Below are positions 28,456 to 38,337 of a stretch of 64,000 bases of DNA, in pieces. The translations under genes and the position numbers were made by a program. The notes beneath the pieces are model-generated. The model was given only the letters and a program-made list of their open reading frames with translations, did no database searches and was not told the DNA's origin. Source of the DNA: Geomicrobium halophilum (lineage in GTDB: Bacteria; Bacillota; Bacilli; Bacillales; Marinococcaceae); contig NZ_JACHHJ010000003.1 of NCBI RefSeq assembly GCF_014207655.1, forward strand, positions 186,001-250,000, read 5' to 3'. Each line of letters begins with the position of its first letter. Position 1 is the stretch's first letter.

Positions 28456-28716
28456 TTATTCGTTCCAATATTGGTAAAAACGATGGGCAACAGCTCGTTC
28501 ATCCACCTGATATTCTCCGGCATCAATTTGTTTTTGAAGCGCTTCAATTTTTGCTTGGCGGGATGTATCCACAGTCATTTGCATATCCTTCGAATCCTGT
28601 GAAATTTCCACCTGATCTGTTTTTACTTCTTTCGAATGTTGTATTTGTTTTGCTTGTTCTGAGGCCAGTTTATATGGATGATGAACCTGACCAAAGGATG
28701 GGATTTTCATGCTCAT
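28456..28716 (-). CDS. flgM: Anti-sigma-D factor FlgM
   Basis: FlgM holds the flagellar sigma factor until the hook is complete and FlgM is exported. The 86-residue protein has an unstructured N-terminal half and the sigma-binding C-terminal half (VDTSRQAKIEALQKQIDAGE, then AVAHRFYQYW) typical of the family. AGGGGG lies 4 bases before ATG 28716 and 10 before a second in-frame ATG at 28710 (MKIPSFG), which is an equally good start. It is first in the flgM-flgN-flgK-flgL operon. Confidence 0.92.
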   Translation of the reverse strand: MSMKIPSFGQVHHPYKLASEQAKQIQHSKEVKTDQVEISQDSKDMQMTVDTSRQAKIEALQKQIDAGEYQVDERAVAHRFYQYWNE

Positions 28717-28769
28717 ACTACCCCCTAATTCGTTCGTTTTCGCGAATTGAATTGCGCATTGTGATAGGT

Positions 28770-28798
28770 ATTATGTATATCTTCTCCGTTATTGTAAA
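28770..28798 (-). promoter_or_regulatory. Probable sigma-A promoter of the flgMNKL operon
   Basis: On the minus strand TTTACA (28793-28798) and CATAAT (28770-28775), each one base from consensus, are spaced by 17 bases, about 55 bases upstream of flgM. No good sigma-D match (TAAA-N15-GCCGATAT) was seen, though GAAGATAT occurs inside the spacer. Confidence 0.5.
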
Positions 28799-28949
28799 CA
28801 TTCTTAATCTCTTCTCGCAATCATCATTGCAATCCCTGCATATTAAAACGAGGCATTCCAAAAATTTTGTAACTCCGCCTTCAGACGAAGTGAATGTTAT
28901 ACCTTTTATATCGACTACCTGACAAGAATGTTTAACGGCTTTTTTAATC

Positions 28950-29271
28950 CAAAGGGGGAAGCATTTTCTAGAGGTTTTGGCAATTGCGTTTCTATTTGCC
29001 TTTTTCTAGTGCCAGCAGCGCTTCGCCCCTGCATCAATTTTATGGCATCCAGCTTTCATTTATAGATATCAGGCTGCCATCGGTACCGCCGGCATCCCAG
29101 GCACTGTCACTCATCATACTCACTATGACCCTGACTAGGGTCGGTTTGCCACTCGGGGGATTGCGCTCTTCACCTTTTGAGGATCGGATTCTTGATATGA
29201 CCTCCGCAAATATACTTGGTGACAGCAGAGCTGCTATTGTTCAATCACTAAACACTCAGAAGAAAGCTTAA
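28950..29271 (+). pseudogene. C-terminal remnant of a dicarboxylate/amino-acid:cation symporter (GltP/GltT type)
   Basis: Frames on the plus strand, read in order, match the last third of DAACS (SLC1-type) transporters: QFYGIQLSF (about 29,033), then shifted AAIGTAGIPGT (29,073), then SLIILTMTLTRVGLPLGG and DRILDMTSANILGDSRAAIV in another frame, ending at TAA 29269. These correspond to the family's GAAGVPGAG, LxSVGLPLE and DRxLDMxRTxxNVxGD motifs. At least two frameshifts are present, the conserved asparagine region is altered, and no N-terminal part is recognisable, so it is a decayed fragment. It ends overlapping the comFC stop by four bases. Confidence 0.6.
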
Positions 29272-29969
29272 CTACGTGCGATCGTTAGCGAAGATACCCG
29301 TCCTGCCCCGTTTTCCAATAGGGGAAGGGCAGCTTTACGTAGCGTGGTGCCAGTCGTATAAATATCATCGATCAGGAGAATGTGTTGACCAGTTAATGGG
29401 CCGGTATGATTGTTAAAAACAAAAGGTCGAACGTGGCCCCTCAGACGATCTTGGCGGGATCCTTTGCTTTGTTTCTTTTCGTGAATATCCCGAACTAGCA
29501 AAGGTTTATAAGAAACAGGTAGAAACTCTGCAATTACTTCAGCTTGATTAAACCCCCTTTCTTGCAAACGCTCCTTACTCAGAGGAACGGGGACGGGGGT
29601 CGTTCCCGTAAAATATTGTTGATAAAAATTCCTCAAAGGCTCTTTGAACACTTCCGCAAGTGCAATATCCCCGCGATATTTATAGGTGCTTATCAGTTCT
29701 TGAAGGAAATCATTATAGGAAAAGAGCGAGATGTTACGGGTAAGCAAACCTGACCAATGTCGAGTTTTCGCCCATCGTTCACAATCACCGCAACTTTCGG
29801 TACATGAAAGCGGACGAGCACAATGCAGGCACCAAGGCGGAGCTAATCGATGAAATTTATCGCTACAACTTTCACATAAGTTCTTCTTCTCACAGGATAA
29901 CAGCGCTGTCCAACTTGCTTGGGCACCCTCCAAAGGCTCTAAGCACCGCAGGCAGTAATTTTGCTTCAT
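29268..29969 (-). CDS. comFC: ComF-family phosphoribosyltransferase-like protein
   Basis: ComFC is needed for natural DNA uptake and works with the helicase ComFA. The 233-residue protein has an N-terminal zinc-ribbon region with CxxC pairs (CLRC, CESC, CLHC, CGDC) and a C-terminal PRT domain with the PRPP-binding motif ILLIDDIYTTGTTL (about 190). It overlaps comFA by 4 bases (ATGA). ComFB, which lies between the two in B. subtilis, is absent. Confidence 0.92.
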   Translation of the reverse strand: MKQNYCLRCLEPLEGAQASWTALLSCEKKNLCESCSDKFHRLAPPWCLHCARPLSCTESCGDCERWAKTRHWSGLLTRNISLFSYNDFLQELISTYKYRGDIALAEVFKEPLRNFYQQYFTGTTPVPVPLSKERLQERGFNQAEVIAEFLPVSYKPLLVRDIHEKKQSKGSRQDRLRGHVRPFVFNNHTGPLTGQHILLIDDIYTTGTTLRKAALPLLENGAGRVSSLTIARS

Positions 29970-31489
29970 AAAGTTTTCATCCTATTCATCGATAAGATTT
30001 GCTTCCTGCATCGATTCATAGCCTTTGTTTTACCATAATGAAAAAAAGTAACATTTCCATGGGGATCATCTGGGCTTCTCCCCGCACGCCCCGCTATTTG
30101 TACAAGTGCAGATTCCGTAAACACATCGTCCTCTGCACCAAGCACAGCTACATCGATGCCGTAAAAAGTGACCCCTCTTTCTAAGATGGTTGTCGTCACG
30201 AGCATTGGCATTTCCCCGTTCCTAAATGCATGAACAATTTCTTTGCGATCTGGGTCACTAGCATGAACACTGACAATACTTTTTTCTTTTTTCTGAAGGC
30301 AGTCGCGTAATAGACTTGCGATTTGCACACTTGGGACAAATATAACTGCACGTCTCCCGCTTTCGAGCTGATGGTCGAACCAGGCGGAAAATGCAAGAAT
30401 GATTCTTCCTCTCATGAGGGCTTTACGCCAATCTCCTGCCCATTGAAATGAAGGTACAGGTAAGGGGTGGCCATGAAAGCGACGGTTCACTTGTACGATC
30501 GCTTCCTTTTTTTCACACCTTTTTCTTAACCTTTCTTCCGGTGTTGCGGTTAAATAGATCGTTACCGCATCCGTTTTGGCCGCTTTTTGTACTGCATAAG
30601 CTAAACTTTTATCATAACGATAGGGAAAGGCATCTACTTCATCAATGATGACAACATCAAAGGCATCCTGAAAGCGCCGGGTTTGATGTGTAGTTGCTAC
30701 GACCAGTTGTCCGTTGTAGAGACGATCTGAGCTTCCACCGTATAAACCCGCCAACGCTATCGTCGGGAACGCCCGTTTCAGGCGGGGCATAAGTTCCAAG
30801 ACGACATCAGTCCGCGGTGTTGCTAGTAACACCCGCTTTCCGTCCTTAAGTGCATGTGCAAATCCGGGAAACAACATTTCTGTTTTTCCAGCGCCACAAA
30901 CCGCCCAAATTAATAATTCCGATGATTTCGAACTTATGATTGTTTCTGTTATGCGATCAGCTGCATGTTTCTGTAAAGGGGATAAAGTTCCTTGCCATGC
31001 TAAAACTTCGTGCTGAGTACAAAGAGATGGAACTGGACCATTCCATGTAAAAAGCGGTGTACATGTTGTTACCCGCCCCATCATGATACACGACCGACAA
31101 TAGACACAGAAGTCGTTACACCAGGAACACTTGTAACTGGAAAACCAATGCTTTTGCTGATTGCCGCATCGCCTGCAGTGATAATGTTTTCTACGCCTTA
31201 TGGTGATACCTGGGTACATGTGAACATACCCTTGGCGAATGAAAGACCGTAATTCCAGAAAACCAAAAGGGAGTTCAATCGGCAACAATGCCCGTCCGTT
31301 GAGAAGAGCCTGTACTTCTTGCCAATGATAAGGGGGGGCAGTATCAGGAGGTTCAAGTGGTAATGGAAGATTTTTTAAAGCCGCGATCGGTACCGGTCCC
31401 GCCAGTACGTGGTCGTCATCATTTAAACAGGTTTCAGGTAGTATAAGAGGAGAATGGGTGTTGGGAGGGATTGCGAGGACTACTTTCAT
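29966..31489 (-). CDS. comFA: DNA-uptake helicase ComFA
   Basis: ComFA is a DEAD-type ATPase that drives transforming DNA into the cytoplasm. The 507-residue protein has a four-cysteine-pair zinc module (CRRCGNQ, CSWCNDFCVYCRSC, about 105-135), Walker A CGAGKTE (about 197), motif II IDEVDAF, SAT-like TATPEE, and motif VI-type QIAGRAGRSPDDP. AAGGAG lies 7 bases upstream of the ATG. Intact comFA and comFC beside a broken comK-like gene raise the question of how competence is controlled here. Confidence 0.93.
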   Translation of the reverse strand: MKVVLAIPPNTHSPLILPETCLNDDDHVLAGPVPIAALKNLPLPLEPPDTAPPYHWQEVQALLNGRALLPIELPFGFLELRSFIRQGYVHMYPGITIRRRKHYHCRRCGNQQKHWFSSYKCSWCNDFCVYCRSCIMMGRVTTCTPLFTWNGPVPSLCTQHEVLAWQGTLSPLQKHAADRITETIISSKSSELLIWAVCGAGKTEMLFPGFAHALKDGKRVLLATPRTDVVLELMPRLKRAFPTIALAGLYGGSSDRLYNGQLVVATTHQTRRFQDAFDVVIIDEVDAFPYRYDKSLAYAVQKAAKTDAVTIYLTATPEERLRKRCEKKEAIVQVNRRFHGHPLPVPSFQWAGDWRKALMRGRIILAFSAWFDHQLESGRRAVIFVPSVQIASLLRDCLQKKEKSIVSVHASDPDRKEIVHAFRNGEMPMLVTTTILERGVTFYGIDVAVLGAEDDVFTESALVQIAGRAGRSPDDPHGNVTFFHYGKTKAMNRCRKQILSMNRMKTL

Positions 31490-31546
31490 CAGTCAGCTCC
31501 TTTTATTTAGGGGATGGGAAGGCCCTGGGGAAGAGCCCGGTATATT

Positions 31547-32389
31547 TTATTGTTTGTACCAGGTAATTCCCAAAGCTTTTTCGCCAAGATGTGTGCCGAT
31601 CACAGGGCCGAAAACACCAATGTCAATATCGACGTTTTTAAATTTTTCTGCGAGGGTGTCTCGAATTTCTTCAGCTTGGTCGGGGATGTTCGCGTGAATG
31701 ACGGTTGCACGGATCGAGCTTCCATCTAAAGCATCTTGTTCGAGTAATTCAACGACGCGTCGGAGGGCACGTTTATGGGTGCGTACTTTTTCAAAAGGTA
31801 CAATCACCTTGTCCTTAAAATAAAGAATCGGTTTGATTTGCAAGGCACTGCCAAGGAATTTTTGGGCACCGCTCATCCTGCCTCCTCGGTAAAGGTGGTT
31901 TAAATCGTCAACGATAAAATACGCTGATAACGTTTCCCGGATCCCAGTTAACTGTTCAAAGATCTCATCTACAGATTTTCCTTTTCGGGCAAGCTTTGCC
32001 GCTTCTACGGCATAAAAACCTTGAGCTGCACAGCTGATCTCGCTATCAAATGGATAGACGTACGTATTTTCAACGGATCGCGAAGCACTTAACGCCGTCT
32101 GATGTGTTCCGCTAATGCCACTCGAAAGATGAAAAGAAATAACTGACTCATGCGTCTTTTCTAGTTCCTCATACAATTCGATAAATTCACCTGGAGAGGG
32201 CTGGGATGTCGAGGGTAATTCCTGATGTTCACGCATCTTTTCGTAAAATTGTTCCGGTGTAAGTTCCGTTTCCTGAATCGTTTCCTGACCGAAAACGACA
32301 CTAAGAGGAATAACAGTAATCCCATATTCTTCTAATGTTTCCTTTTCCAGGTATGCAGTGCTGTCCGTTACAATTGCAATGTTCGACAT
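31547..32389 (-). CDS. degV: DegV family fatty-acid-binding protein
   Basis: DegV/FakB proteins bind a fatty acid and present it to a kinase for phospholipid synthesis. The 280-residue product has the family start SNIAIVTDSTAYL, the TSQPSPGEF motif, HLSSGISGTHQTA and the GRMSGAQKFLG lid. The ATG at 32389 has GAGGGG 6 bases upstream and gives normal family length; the frame open to 32506 overlaps degU and is not used. It follows degU as in B. subtilis. Confidence 0.92.
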   Translation of the reverse strand: MSNIAIVTDSTAYLEKETLEEYGITVIPLSVVFGQETIQETELTPEQFYEKMREHQELPSTSQPSPGEFIELYEELEKTHESVISFHLSSGISGTHQTALSASRSVENTYVYPFDSEISCAAQGFYAVEAAKLARKGKSVDEIFEQLTGIRETLSAYFIVDDLNHLYRGGRMSGAQKFLGSALQIKPILYFKDKVIVPFEKVRTHKRALRRVVELLEQDALDGSSIRATVIHANIPDQAEEIRDTLAEKFKNVDIDIGVFGPVIGTHLGEKALGITWYKQ

Positions 32390-32487
32390 GACTTTCCCCT
32401 CTTCATCAATCGATATGTCTCTATCATAAAATGTTTTCACAACAGAGGCAAGGAAGCTTTCAATACCAAGAATCGTCCACCTTTCAT

Positions 32488-33201
32488 TTAACGCACTTTT
32501 ACCCAACCTTTTTTAATCGATTCGACAACTGCCTGCGTGCGATCATTCACATTCATCTTCTGTAAAATATTACTAACATGGTTTTTGACCGTTTTTTCAC
32601 TAATATAGAGATCTTCACCTACCATCCGGTTGCTGTATCCGTCCGTCATAAGTTGTAATACTTCGCATTCGCGGCGGGTGAGAATGTGCAATGGTTTACG
32701 ATATTCCACTTCTTTATAACCGATTTCCTGTTCATTCGTAGATGGCGCCCCTCTTTCTCCTGTGGCGAGACGCCGATATTCTTTGATTAAATTATGCGTA
32801 ACTTTTGGGTGAATATATGCACCGCCAGAACCCACAACTTTAACCGCCTCGATCAAAGCGTCGGCATCCATCTCTTTCAAGAGATACCCGGCAGCTCCCG
32901 TTTTGAGAACATGTGTCACGTACGATTCATCATCATGGATAGAAAGAATCAATACTTTAATATCTGGGAATTGTGCCGCAAGGTTTCGGGTGGCTTCGAC
33001 GCCGTTCACGCCTGGCATATTAATGTCCATTAACACAACATCAGGCTTATAATCGGAGACAAGTTGGGTAGCTGCATCTCCATCATCCCCTTCTGCAACA
33101 ATTTCAAATTCATCTTCCATGGAGAGAATCCGTTTTACTCCTTCACGAAACAATTTATGATCATCGATGAGTATAAGCTTAATTTTATCTTGTTCCAACA
33201 T
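32488..33201 (-). CDS. degU: Two-component response regulator DegU
   Basis: DegU controls exoenzymes, motility, biofilm and competence. The 237-residue protein has a receiver domain ([14 protein letters not shown]; phospho-aspartate in [10 protein letters not shown], about residue 55) and a LuxR-type HTH (about 165-230, [34 protein letters not shown]). The ATG at 33201 is preferred; a GTG nine bases upstream is also in frame. It follows degS by about 20 bases in one operon. In B. subtilis DegU also primes comK transcription. Confidence 0.95.
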   Translation of the reverse strand: MLEQDKIKLILIDDHKLFREGVKRILSMEDEFEIVAEGDDGDAATQLVSDYKPDVVLMDINMPGVNGVEATRNLAAQFPDIKVLILSIHDDESYVTHVLKTGAAGYLLKEMDADALIEAVKVVGSGGAYIHPKVTHNLIKEYRRLATGERGAPSTNEQEIGYKEVEYRKPLHILTRRECEVLQLMTDGYSNRMVGEDLYISEKTVKNHVSNILQKMNVNDRTQAVVESIKKGWVKVR

Positions 33202-33223
33202 CCTGCTCACCCTTTCACTTCGT

Positions 33224-34378
33224 TTATTTTTTGTCTTTTATTTCTGTCTCATGCAGAGGAACGACAATGGTAATTTTCGTTCCTCTCCCTTTCGTTGAAT
33301 CGATATGCAAATCTCCTTTGAGCATATTTACACGTTCTCTCATCCCCATGAGACCAAAGCTATTTTCTGTAACTTCATTGATATCAAATCCACATCCATC
33401 GTCATTAATCATTAACGTCACCTGACTAGGACGCATTTCAGCCTTCACAATAATTTGTTTGGCTTTTGCATGGTTAACTGCATTCTGTACAGCTTCTTGA
33501 ACAAGCCTAAATGTGGCTACTTCAAGGCCAGGGGACATTCTAGCGTCATTCCCGAGTAAAATAAAACGTATATCTGTCTTATCTTGAGTCTGATCAGCTA
33601 AATTACCTAGATATTTTTTTAATGTTGGGATCAGCCCTAGATCATCAAGTGCCATCGGGCGAAGATCATAAATAATACGTCTTACTTCTGCTAAACTGGA
33701 TTTGATCGCTCCACGTACATCCTGGACCTCTTTTAAAGCAGCTGCAACTCCTTGATTGTTATATACGCGCTCAATCAGCTCTGACCGCAAAAGAACATTG
33801 GCCAATAGCTGGGCAGGTCCATCGTGAATCTCCCTGGCCACACGTTTCCGCTCTTCCTCTTGAGCTTGAATGATCTTCAATCCGAAAGCTTGCTTCTCTT
33901 TCGCATCTTCAACGATCTCACCCACTTCACGTAAGTCGCCATCTAGAAAGTTGTGCACAACAGATACTTGGCCAACGAGTACTTCCGCACGATTCATTGT
34001 ATCTTCCAACTGTATAAGGCGACGTTCAATATGGTCTCGACGTTCTCTCAATTGTTTTTCATCATTTTGCAAAAGCGCAAGTTCAACTCTTTTCTCGTTT
34101 GCATAATCATAGGCTTTTTGGACTTTTTCACTATCTAAATGTTGAAATTTCCGGCTTACTTGCGCAAGATGGTTACGACTCATTTGTGCCTGACGCTGTT
34201 TTTCATCTGTTTTTTGAATAACTTCGTTGACTTTTCTTCGTACTTCTTTTAGTTCATTTTCTAACTCCTCGTACTCTTGACGGGTTTTTTCAGAGATTTC
34301 AAAGATTTGTTCTTTGCTGTCTCTCACTGTTTCTTTCATTTGTTCAATGATTTGCTCAAGTGTTTGTTTGTCGTTCAA
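33224..34378 (-). CDS. degS: Sensor histidine kinase DegS
   Basis: DegS is a soluble kinase that phosphorylates DegU. The 384-residue protein has an N-terminal coiled-coil sensor domain (1-180, no membrane helix), the HisKA_3 dimerisation domain with the phospho-histidine in [20 protein letters not shown] (about 188), and a C-terminal ATPase domain with NDDGCGFD and GLMGMRERV. The start is a TTG at 34378 with GGTGGT 6 bases upstream; the first ATG in frame lies 13 codons later without a site. Confidence 0.94.
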   Translation of the reverse strand: MNDKQTLEQIIEQMKETVRDSKEQIFEISEKTRQEYEELENELKEVRRKVNEVIQKTDEKQRQAQMSRNHLAQVSRKFQHLDSEKVQKAYDYANEKRVELALLQNDEKQLRERRDHIERRLIQLEDTMNRAEVLVGQVSVVHNFLDGDLREVGEIVEDAKEKQAFGLKIIQAQEEERKRVAREIHDGPAQLLANVLLRSELIERVYNNQGVAAALKEVQDVRGAIKSSLAEVRRIIYDLRPMALDDLGLIPTLKKYLGNLADQTQDKTDIRFILLGNDARMSPGLEVATFRLVQEAVQNAVNHAKAKQIIVKAEMRPSQVTLMINDDGCGFDINEVTENSFGLMGMRERVNMLKGDLHIDSTKGRGTKITIVVPLHETEIKDKK

Positions 34379-34617
34379 GCTGAACCACCAGCCTTAGTCA
34401 AATCACAAGTTTGACACTACATGTCAATTCGATATGATTATTTTAGCACATTCTTAAGAGCCTAATCGGCTCATCTGTAGAAAGTTCAAGAAATCACACA
34501 TTGTTCCAAAGTTGTAGTATGAAACTTATACCACTGACGTTACCATGTTTAACACGTATCATCTATTACAATTACATTATAAAGGAATTACAATAATTAG
34601 GAAGGAAGATTTTTGAT

Positions 34618-35250
34618 ATGGTCCATTCGCACTATACAATAAAAGGTAATGGCATACACGAACTCACGATACAAAAGTCTAGGTTCATCACAAATCTACG
34701 GCGAGTAGCAGATGAACATGATGCTAAGAATTTTATTGACGAGATAAAAAAAGAGCATTGGAATGCCGCTCATAATTGCTCAGCCTACGTTATCGGAGAA
34801 CAAGACCATATCCAAAAAGCAAATGATGATGGAGAGCCCTCAGGTACTGCAGGTGTTCCGATGTTAAATGTTTTACTAAAAAAAGAATTGAAAGATATTG
34901 CCGTTGTCGTCACACGCTATTTTGGTGGGATTAAACTTGGGGCAGGGGGTCTTATTCGTGCTTATAGTAATAGTGTCACAGAAGGAATCCACCACACTGG
35001 TATCATTAAACGTAAGCTCATGCAAACGTACACCGTGAAAACATCCTACGAACATTTAGGGAAAATAGAAAATGAGCTAAGGCAATCCACATATACATTA
35101 ACATCGATGGATTACAGTGAAGACGTAACCTTTACCGTTACCGTCAATCTTTTAGAAACAGAAGAATTTGAACAATGGCTGATTGACCTGTCCAATAATC
35201 GTGTAATTATTTCTAAGACAGGAACGACTTATATGGAAGAAGATGTCTAG
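34618..35250 (+). CDS. yvyE: YigZ/IMPACT family protein YvyE
   Basis: The 210-residue protein has the IMPACT N-terminal domain (KSRFITNLRRV, FIDEIKKEHWNAAHNCSAYV, DDGEPSGTAG, YFGGIKLGAGGLIRAY) and a C-terminal DUF1949-type domain. The biochemical role is not settled; relatives are linked to translation or protein turnover. It is divergent from degS, the same arrangement as B. subtilis yvyE-degS. GGAAGGA lies about 11 bases before the ATG. Confidence 0.9.
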   Translation: MVHSHYTIKGNGIHELTIQKSRFITNLRRVADEHDAKNFIDEIKKEHWNAAHNCSAYVIGEQDHIQKANDDGEPSGTAGVPMLNVLLKKELKDIAVVVTRYFGGIKLGAGGLIRAYSNSVTEGIHHTGIIKRKLMQTYTVKTSYEHLGKIENELRQSTYTLTSMDYSEDVTFTVTVNLLETEEFEQWLIDLSNNRVIISKTGTTYMEEDV

Positions 35251-35413
35251 CAATAACTTTCTAACGACAAATTTCCCGGGAAATAAATGTAGAAATATCC
35301 ACTTCACGCGAACGATGTCAACATCCATATTTACTTTTCCGTCTATTTTCATGTAAAATGTACTTAATTATATACAAGGTATCATTGAACAACTCCCGGA
35401 AGGAGTTACTGAA

Positions 35414-36457
35414 ATGTCAAGGAAAGAACCTACAAGGTCAATACGGCTTCAGCGACACAAAAGACGAAGGAAAAGAATTTTTTATACATTAGGCGCCCTC
35501 GGCGTTTTTATAATTGCAGCAGCGGGTGCTTTGTTGTTCTTTTTTATATCCCAAGCTAACAATCTTGTGGAAGAAACCCAAGATCCGCTTGATCGCGGTG
35601 AGTTTTCAGAGAGGCGTGATGTCGCCGTTGACCCTTCTGAAGATAATATTTCTGTTCTATTTCTTGGAACAGATGACCGGGAAGGAGATTTAAACGGATT
35701 ATCGGATGCGATCCTTTTAGCTACCTTCAATCGTCAGGAAGATTCAGTAAAGGTTGTAAGCATCCCTCGTGATTCTTATGTACAAATCCCCGGGCGGCAG
35801 TCAGAAGATAAAATTAACCATGCCCATGCCATTGGGGGTGCTGATTTAGCAGTAGAAACCGTTGAAGACTTCCTTGACATTCCAGTAGATTATTATGTCA
35901 CCTTGAATTTTGATGCCTTTATGGAGGTTACCGATGCATTTGGGGGCGTAGATGTAAACTCCCCTTTTGCATTTTATGAACAAGACTCCGAGGGGAACCC
36001 TGATTCGATTTTCATTAACGAAGGAGAACAAACGTTAAACGGCGAAGAAGCCCTAGCTTACGTCCGTATGCGAAAACAGGACCCTATGGGTGACCTTGGA
36101 CGCGGAGAACGGCAGCAAGAAGTATTCGAATCATTGATTGACGAAGCCACATCTCTCTCGTCAATAACAAGCTACAATGAAGTGTTTAATCGACTTCAGG
36201 AAAACATGAACATGAATATTTCATTCAACGAAATTACCTCCTTGCATTCATATGCAGGGTCGGTCAATGATATTGAACTATATCAACTTGAAGGTGACTC
36301 CATCAACAAAAATGGCATTGACTATTTCCAAGTCACTGATACTTCCCTCGCGAATACCCGGGCAACATTGAAAAATCATCTTGAGTTGGATGAGGGGGCA
36401 GATCCCGAAGAATCAGGGGAAACGATAACTGCCGGCGAAGACACACAGGATGAATAA
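35414..36457 (+). CDS. tagU: LCP-family wall-polymer ligase (TagU/LytR-like)
   Basis: LCP proteins attach anionic wall polymers to peptidoglycan at the outer membrane face. The 347-residue protein has a basic cytoplasmic tail, one membrane helix (about 24-48) and an extracellular LCP domain with FLGTDDREGD, SDAILLATFN, SIPRDSYVQIPG and EALAYVRMRKQDPMGDLGRG (phosphate-binding arginines). GGAAGGAG is 8 bases from the ATG. It neighbours yvyE as in B. subtilis, and its likely substrate is the wall polymer made by tagO and the genes downstream. Confidence 0.92.
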   Translation: MSRKEPTRSIRLQRHKRRRKRIFYTLGALGVFIIAAAGALLFFFISQANNLVEETQDPLDRGEFSERRDVAVDPSEDNISVLFLGTDDREGDLNGLSDAILLATFNRQEDSVKVVSIPRDSYVQIPGRQSEDKINHAHAIGGADLAVETVEDFLDIPVDYYVTLNFDAFMEVTDAFGGVDVNSPFAFYEQDSEGNPDSIFINEGEQTLNGEEALAYVRMRKQDPMGDLGRGERQQEVFESLIDEATSLSSITSYNEVFNRLQENMNMNISFNEITSLHSYAGSVNDIELYQLEGDSINKNGIDYFQVTDTSLANTRATLKNHLELDEGADPEESGETITAGEDTQDE

Positions 36458-36459
36458 TA

Positions 36460-36500
36460 TGACAAAACCGCTGAATGGACAGCCATCAGCGGTTTTGTCA
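36460..36500. terminator. Bidirectional terminator between tagU and the SLH-CAP gene
   Basis: TGACAAAACCGCTGA and TCAGCGGTTTTGTCA form a perfect 15-base stem around an 11-base loop, with A and T tracts inside the arms for both directions. The converging genes stop at 36457 and 36504. Confidence 0.9.
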
Positions 36501-36503
36501 TAA

Positions 36504-37997
36504 TTACGGTTTCGTATAGAGTAGTTGTGTATAATAAGGACGATGATTCCTTTCATCAAAAGCGACCCCTACTGCCGAATAATCATAATTCCCTAATAAT
36601 GCTTCTCGATGTCCATTCGTAGAATTGAGCCAGCCTTCTACAGCATCGACAGGGCTGGGGTAGCCGCGGGCTAGGTTTTCAGCGGCAGAATGAAAGGCTA
36701 TACCCTCTGCTTCCATGCGATCAAATGGGCCGTCACCATCAAGGTTCACATGGTCAAAATACTGGCTCCGTGCCATATCTTGACTATGCTTTCGAGCTGT
36801 CCCCAACGCATCATCATCGGGCGTTGTACTTCCTTTCCCCCGATCGGTACGAACAGCATTACTAATATGATGGACTTGAGATTTATAAGATGCTCGCATC
36901 TCACTTGTAGGTTCTGCGAAATACTGGTCAAAAGCATCTTCGACATCGGCGTCAATAACCATTATATTCGATACTTCGTCATGGTTCTGGCCATCATAAT
37001 AGAATGTTATATACATGTTATCGATGAGATATGCATCCTTTTGTTTCCCTTCGAGACTATAATTCACATCCCCCTTACTCATAGAGCTTAATGGTTCCCC
37101 GTATTCCTCCTGCACATCGGACCTAGTGGCATGATTATCAATTCCACCATTACCCTGCCAAACATCTTGCGGTGTTATCGCCCCCACAATCGTACCGTCA
37201 TCGGAAACGCCATACTGAATGTAACGTTCATAATTATCGTGATAAATGTGCCACTGGAACCCATAGCGGCTTGGCATGGTTTCTTCCGGCGAACCTAAGT
37301 CCTCTTCGATATCCTTTAATGAATCCCCAAGTTCAAAGCCCCGAAATGCCCACGGCTGCTCATCACCATCATCTCCTTCGTAAGCATCATCAGGTCGAAA
37401 ATCTTCGTTTAGTGCCCGAGACATAAACACCGCTAAATACTCACGGGATACTTCTTCATTGGGATAATACCATCCATCATCTCTACCTGTGGCTATACGT
37501 TCGGAAACCACGGCGGCAATATGTTCGTATGCCCAATGGGATGTATTAACATCATGAAAATCAATATCCTGAGATGCTTCTAAATCAAAAGCCCTTTGTA
37601 AAATCGCACTCAATTGAGCACGTGTTAAAGGAGCTTCGGGCCTAAACTCCTCCATACTCCCATTCATAATTTCCGCTTCTGACACCGCGTTGATCTCAGA
37701 AAAATAGGGGTGTTTTTCTGGTACATCTTCATAGTTAATCCCTGAGGCTGTCTCGACCTCAAGCTCCAGGCTTCTAGCCAGTATTGTGGCGGCCTGCCCC
37801 CTAGAAATGAACTCCTCCGGCCGGAAGGTCCCATCCGAATAGCCCGTGATAATTTCTTGTTCCTGTATGTATTCAATCTCACTACTGGCCCAATGATCTG
37901 CACTCACATCCTGAAAAGTTTCAGCGTTTCCCTGTTCTTGACATACGAATAGGACTAACGCACCTACAGCAATACTAGCTATACCGTATCTCTTCAA
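36504..37997 (-). CDS. SLH-domain surface protein with C-terminal CAP domain
   Basis: The 497-residue secreted protein has a signal peptide (to about QGNAET, residue 27), three S-layer-homology domains (about 28-195; TGYSDGTFRPEEFISRGQAA, ...PLTRAQLS, ...PNEEVSREYL), a CAP-associated domain (about 210-345) and a CAP/SCP domain (about 365-495) with the conserved HSQDMARSQYFDHVN, AENLARGY and NGHREALLGNYDYSAVG. SLH domains anchor to pyruvylated secondary wall polymer, which csaB in this window should make. The function of the bacterial CAP domain is unknown. Confidence 0.93.
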   Translation of the reverse strand: MKRYGIASIAVGALVLFVCQEQGNAETFQDVSADHWASSEIEYIQEQEIITGYSDGTFRPEEFISRGQAATILARSLELEVETASGINYEDVPEKHPYFSEINAVSEAEIMNGSMEEFRPEAPLTRAQLSAILQRAFDLEASQDIDFHDVNTSHWAYEHIAAVVSERIATGRDDGWYYPNEEVSREYLAVFMSRALNEDFRPDDAYEGDDGDEQPWAFRGFELGDSLKDIEEDLGSPEETMPSRYGFQWHIYHDNYERYIQYGVSDDGTIVGAITPQDVWQGNGGIDNHATRSDVQEEYGEPLSSMSKGDVNYSLEGKQKDAYLIDNMYITFYYDGQNHDEVSNIMVIDADVEDAFDQYFAEPTSEMRASYKSQVHHISNAVRTDRGKGSTTPDDDALGTARKHSQDMARSQYFDHVNLDGDGPFDRMEAEGIAFHSAAENLARGYPSPVDAVEGWLNSTNGHREALLGNYDYSAVGVAFDERNHRPYYTQLLYTKP

Positions 37998-38290
37998 ATG
38001 AATCCCCCTCTTTAAAAATCCTTGAATTTTTGCATTTCTTTATCTACTATACTACCAAAATTTAAATGAAACGGGTATCTTTTTAAAATAATTTGTTTAA
38101 ATCTAATAAGCAAAGACCCCTTCTTTAAGCCAAACCCTTTTTTCTGCAACGCACAAACTGCAGTCGTGAGTGTTTGGTCGGTGCAGATCACCGCGTCAAA
38201 CGACTCCTGGCAGCCGGGAAATATATAACGTGAGATGCTGTGTGAGATTCAAATTTTTGAAGTTACTCGAGCTTATTTCTTTCCTACCTG
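37998..38290. other. Intergenic region, nothing recognised
   Basis: About 300 bases between the SLH-CAP gene start and the amidase terminator. No open frame with a ribosome site, no convincing promoter hexamers and no strong hairpin were seen. It must hold the promoter of the minus-strand SLH-CAP gene. Confidence 0.4.
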
Positions 38291-38293
38291 ATC

Positions 38294-38327
38294 AAAAAAC
38301 CCCTGTATCAACTCAATGATACGGGGG
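38294..38327 (-). terminator. Terminator after the amidase gene
   Basis: On the minus strand CCCCGTATCA pairs with TGATACAGGGG (one bulged A), then TTTTTTG. It begins about 10 bases past the stop codon. Confidence 0.85.
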
Positions 38328-38337
38328 CTTTATTCAA

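Noticed and set aside
28984-29271. Plus-strand open frame of 95 codons as an intact gene
   Set aside because: It carries only pieces of the symporter C-terminus with frameshifts and no start signals.
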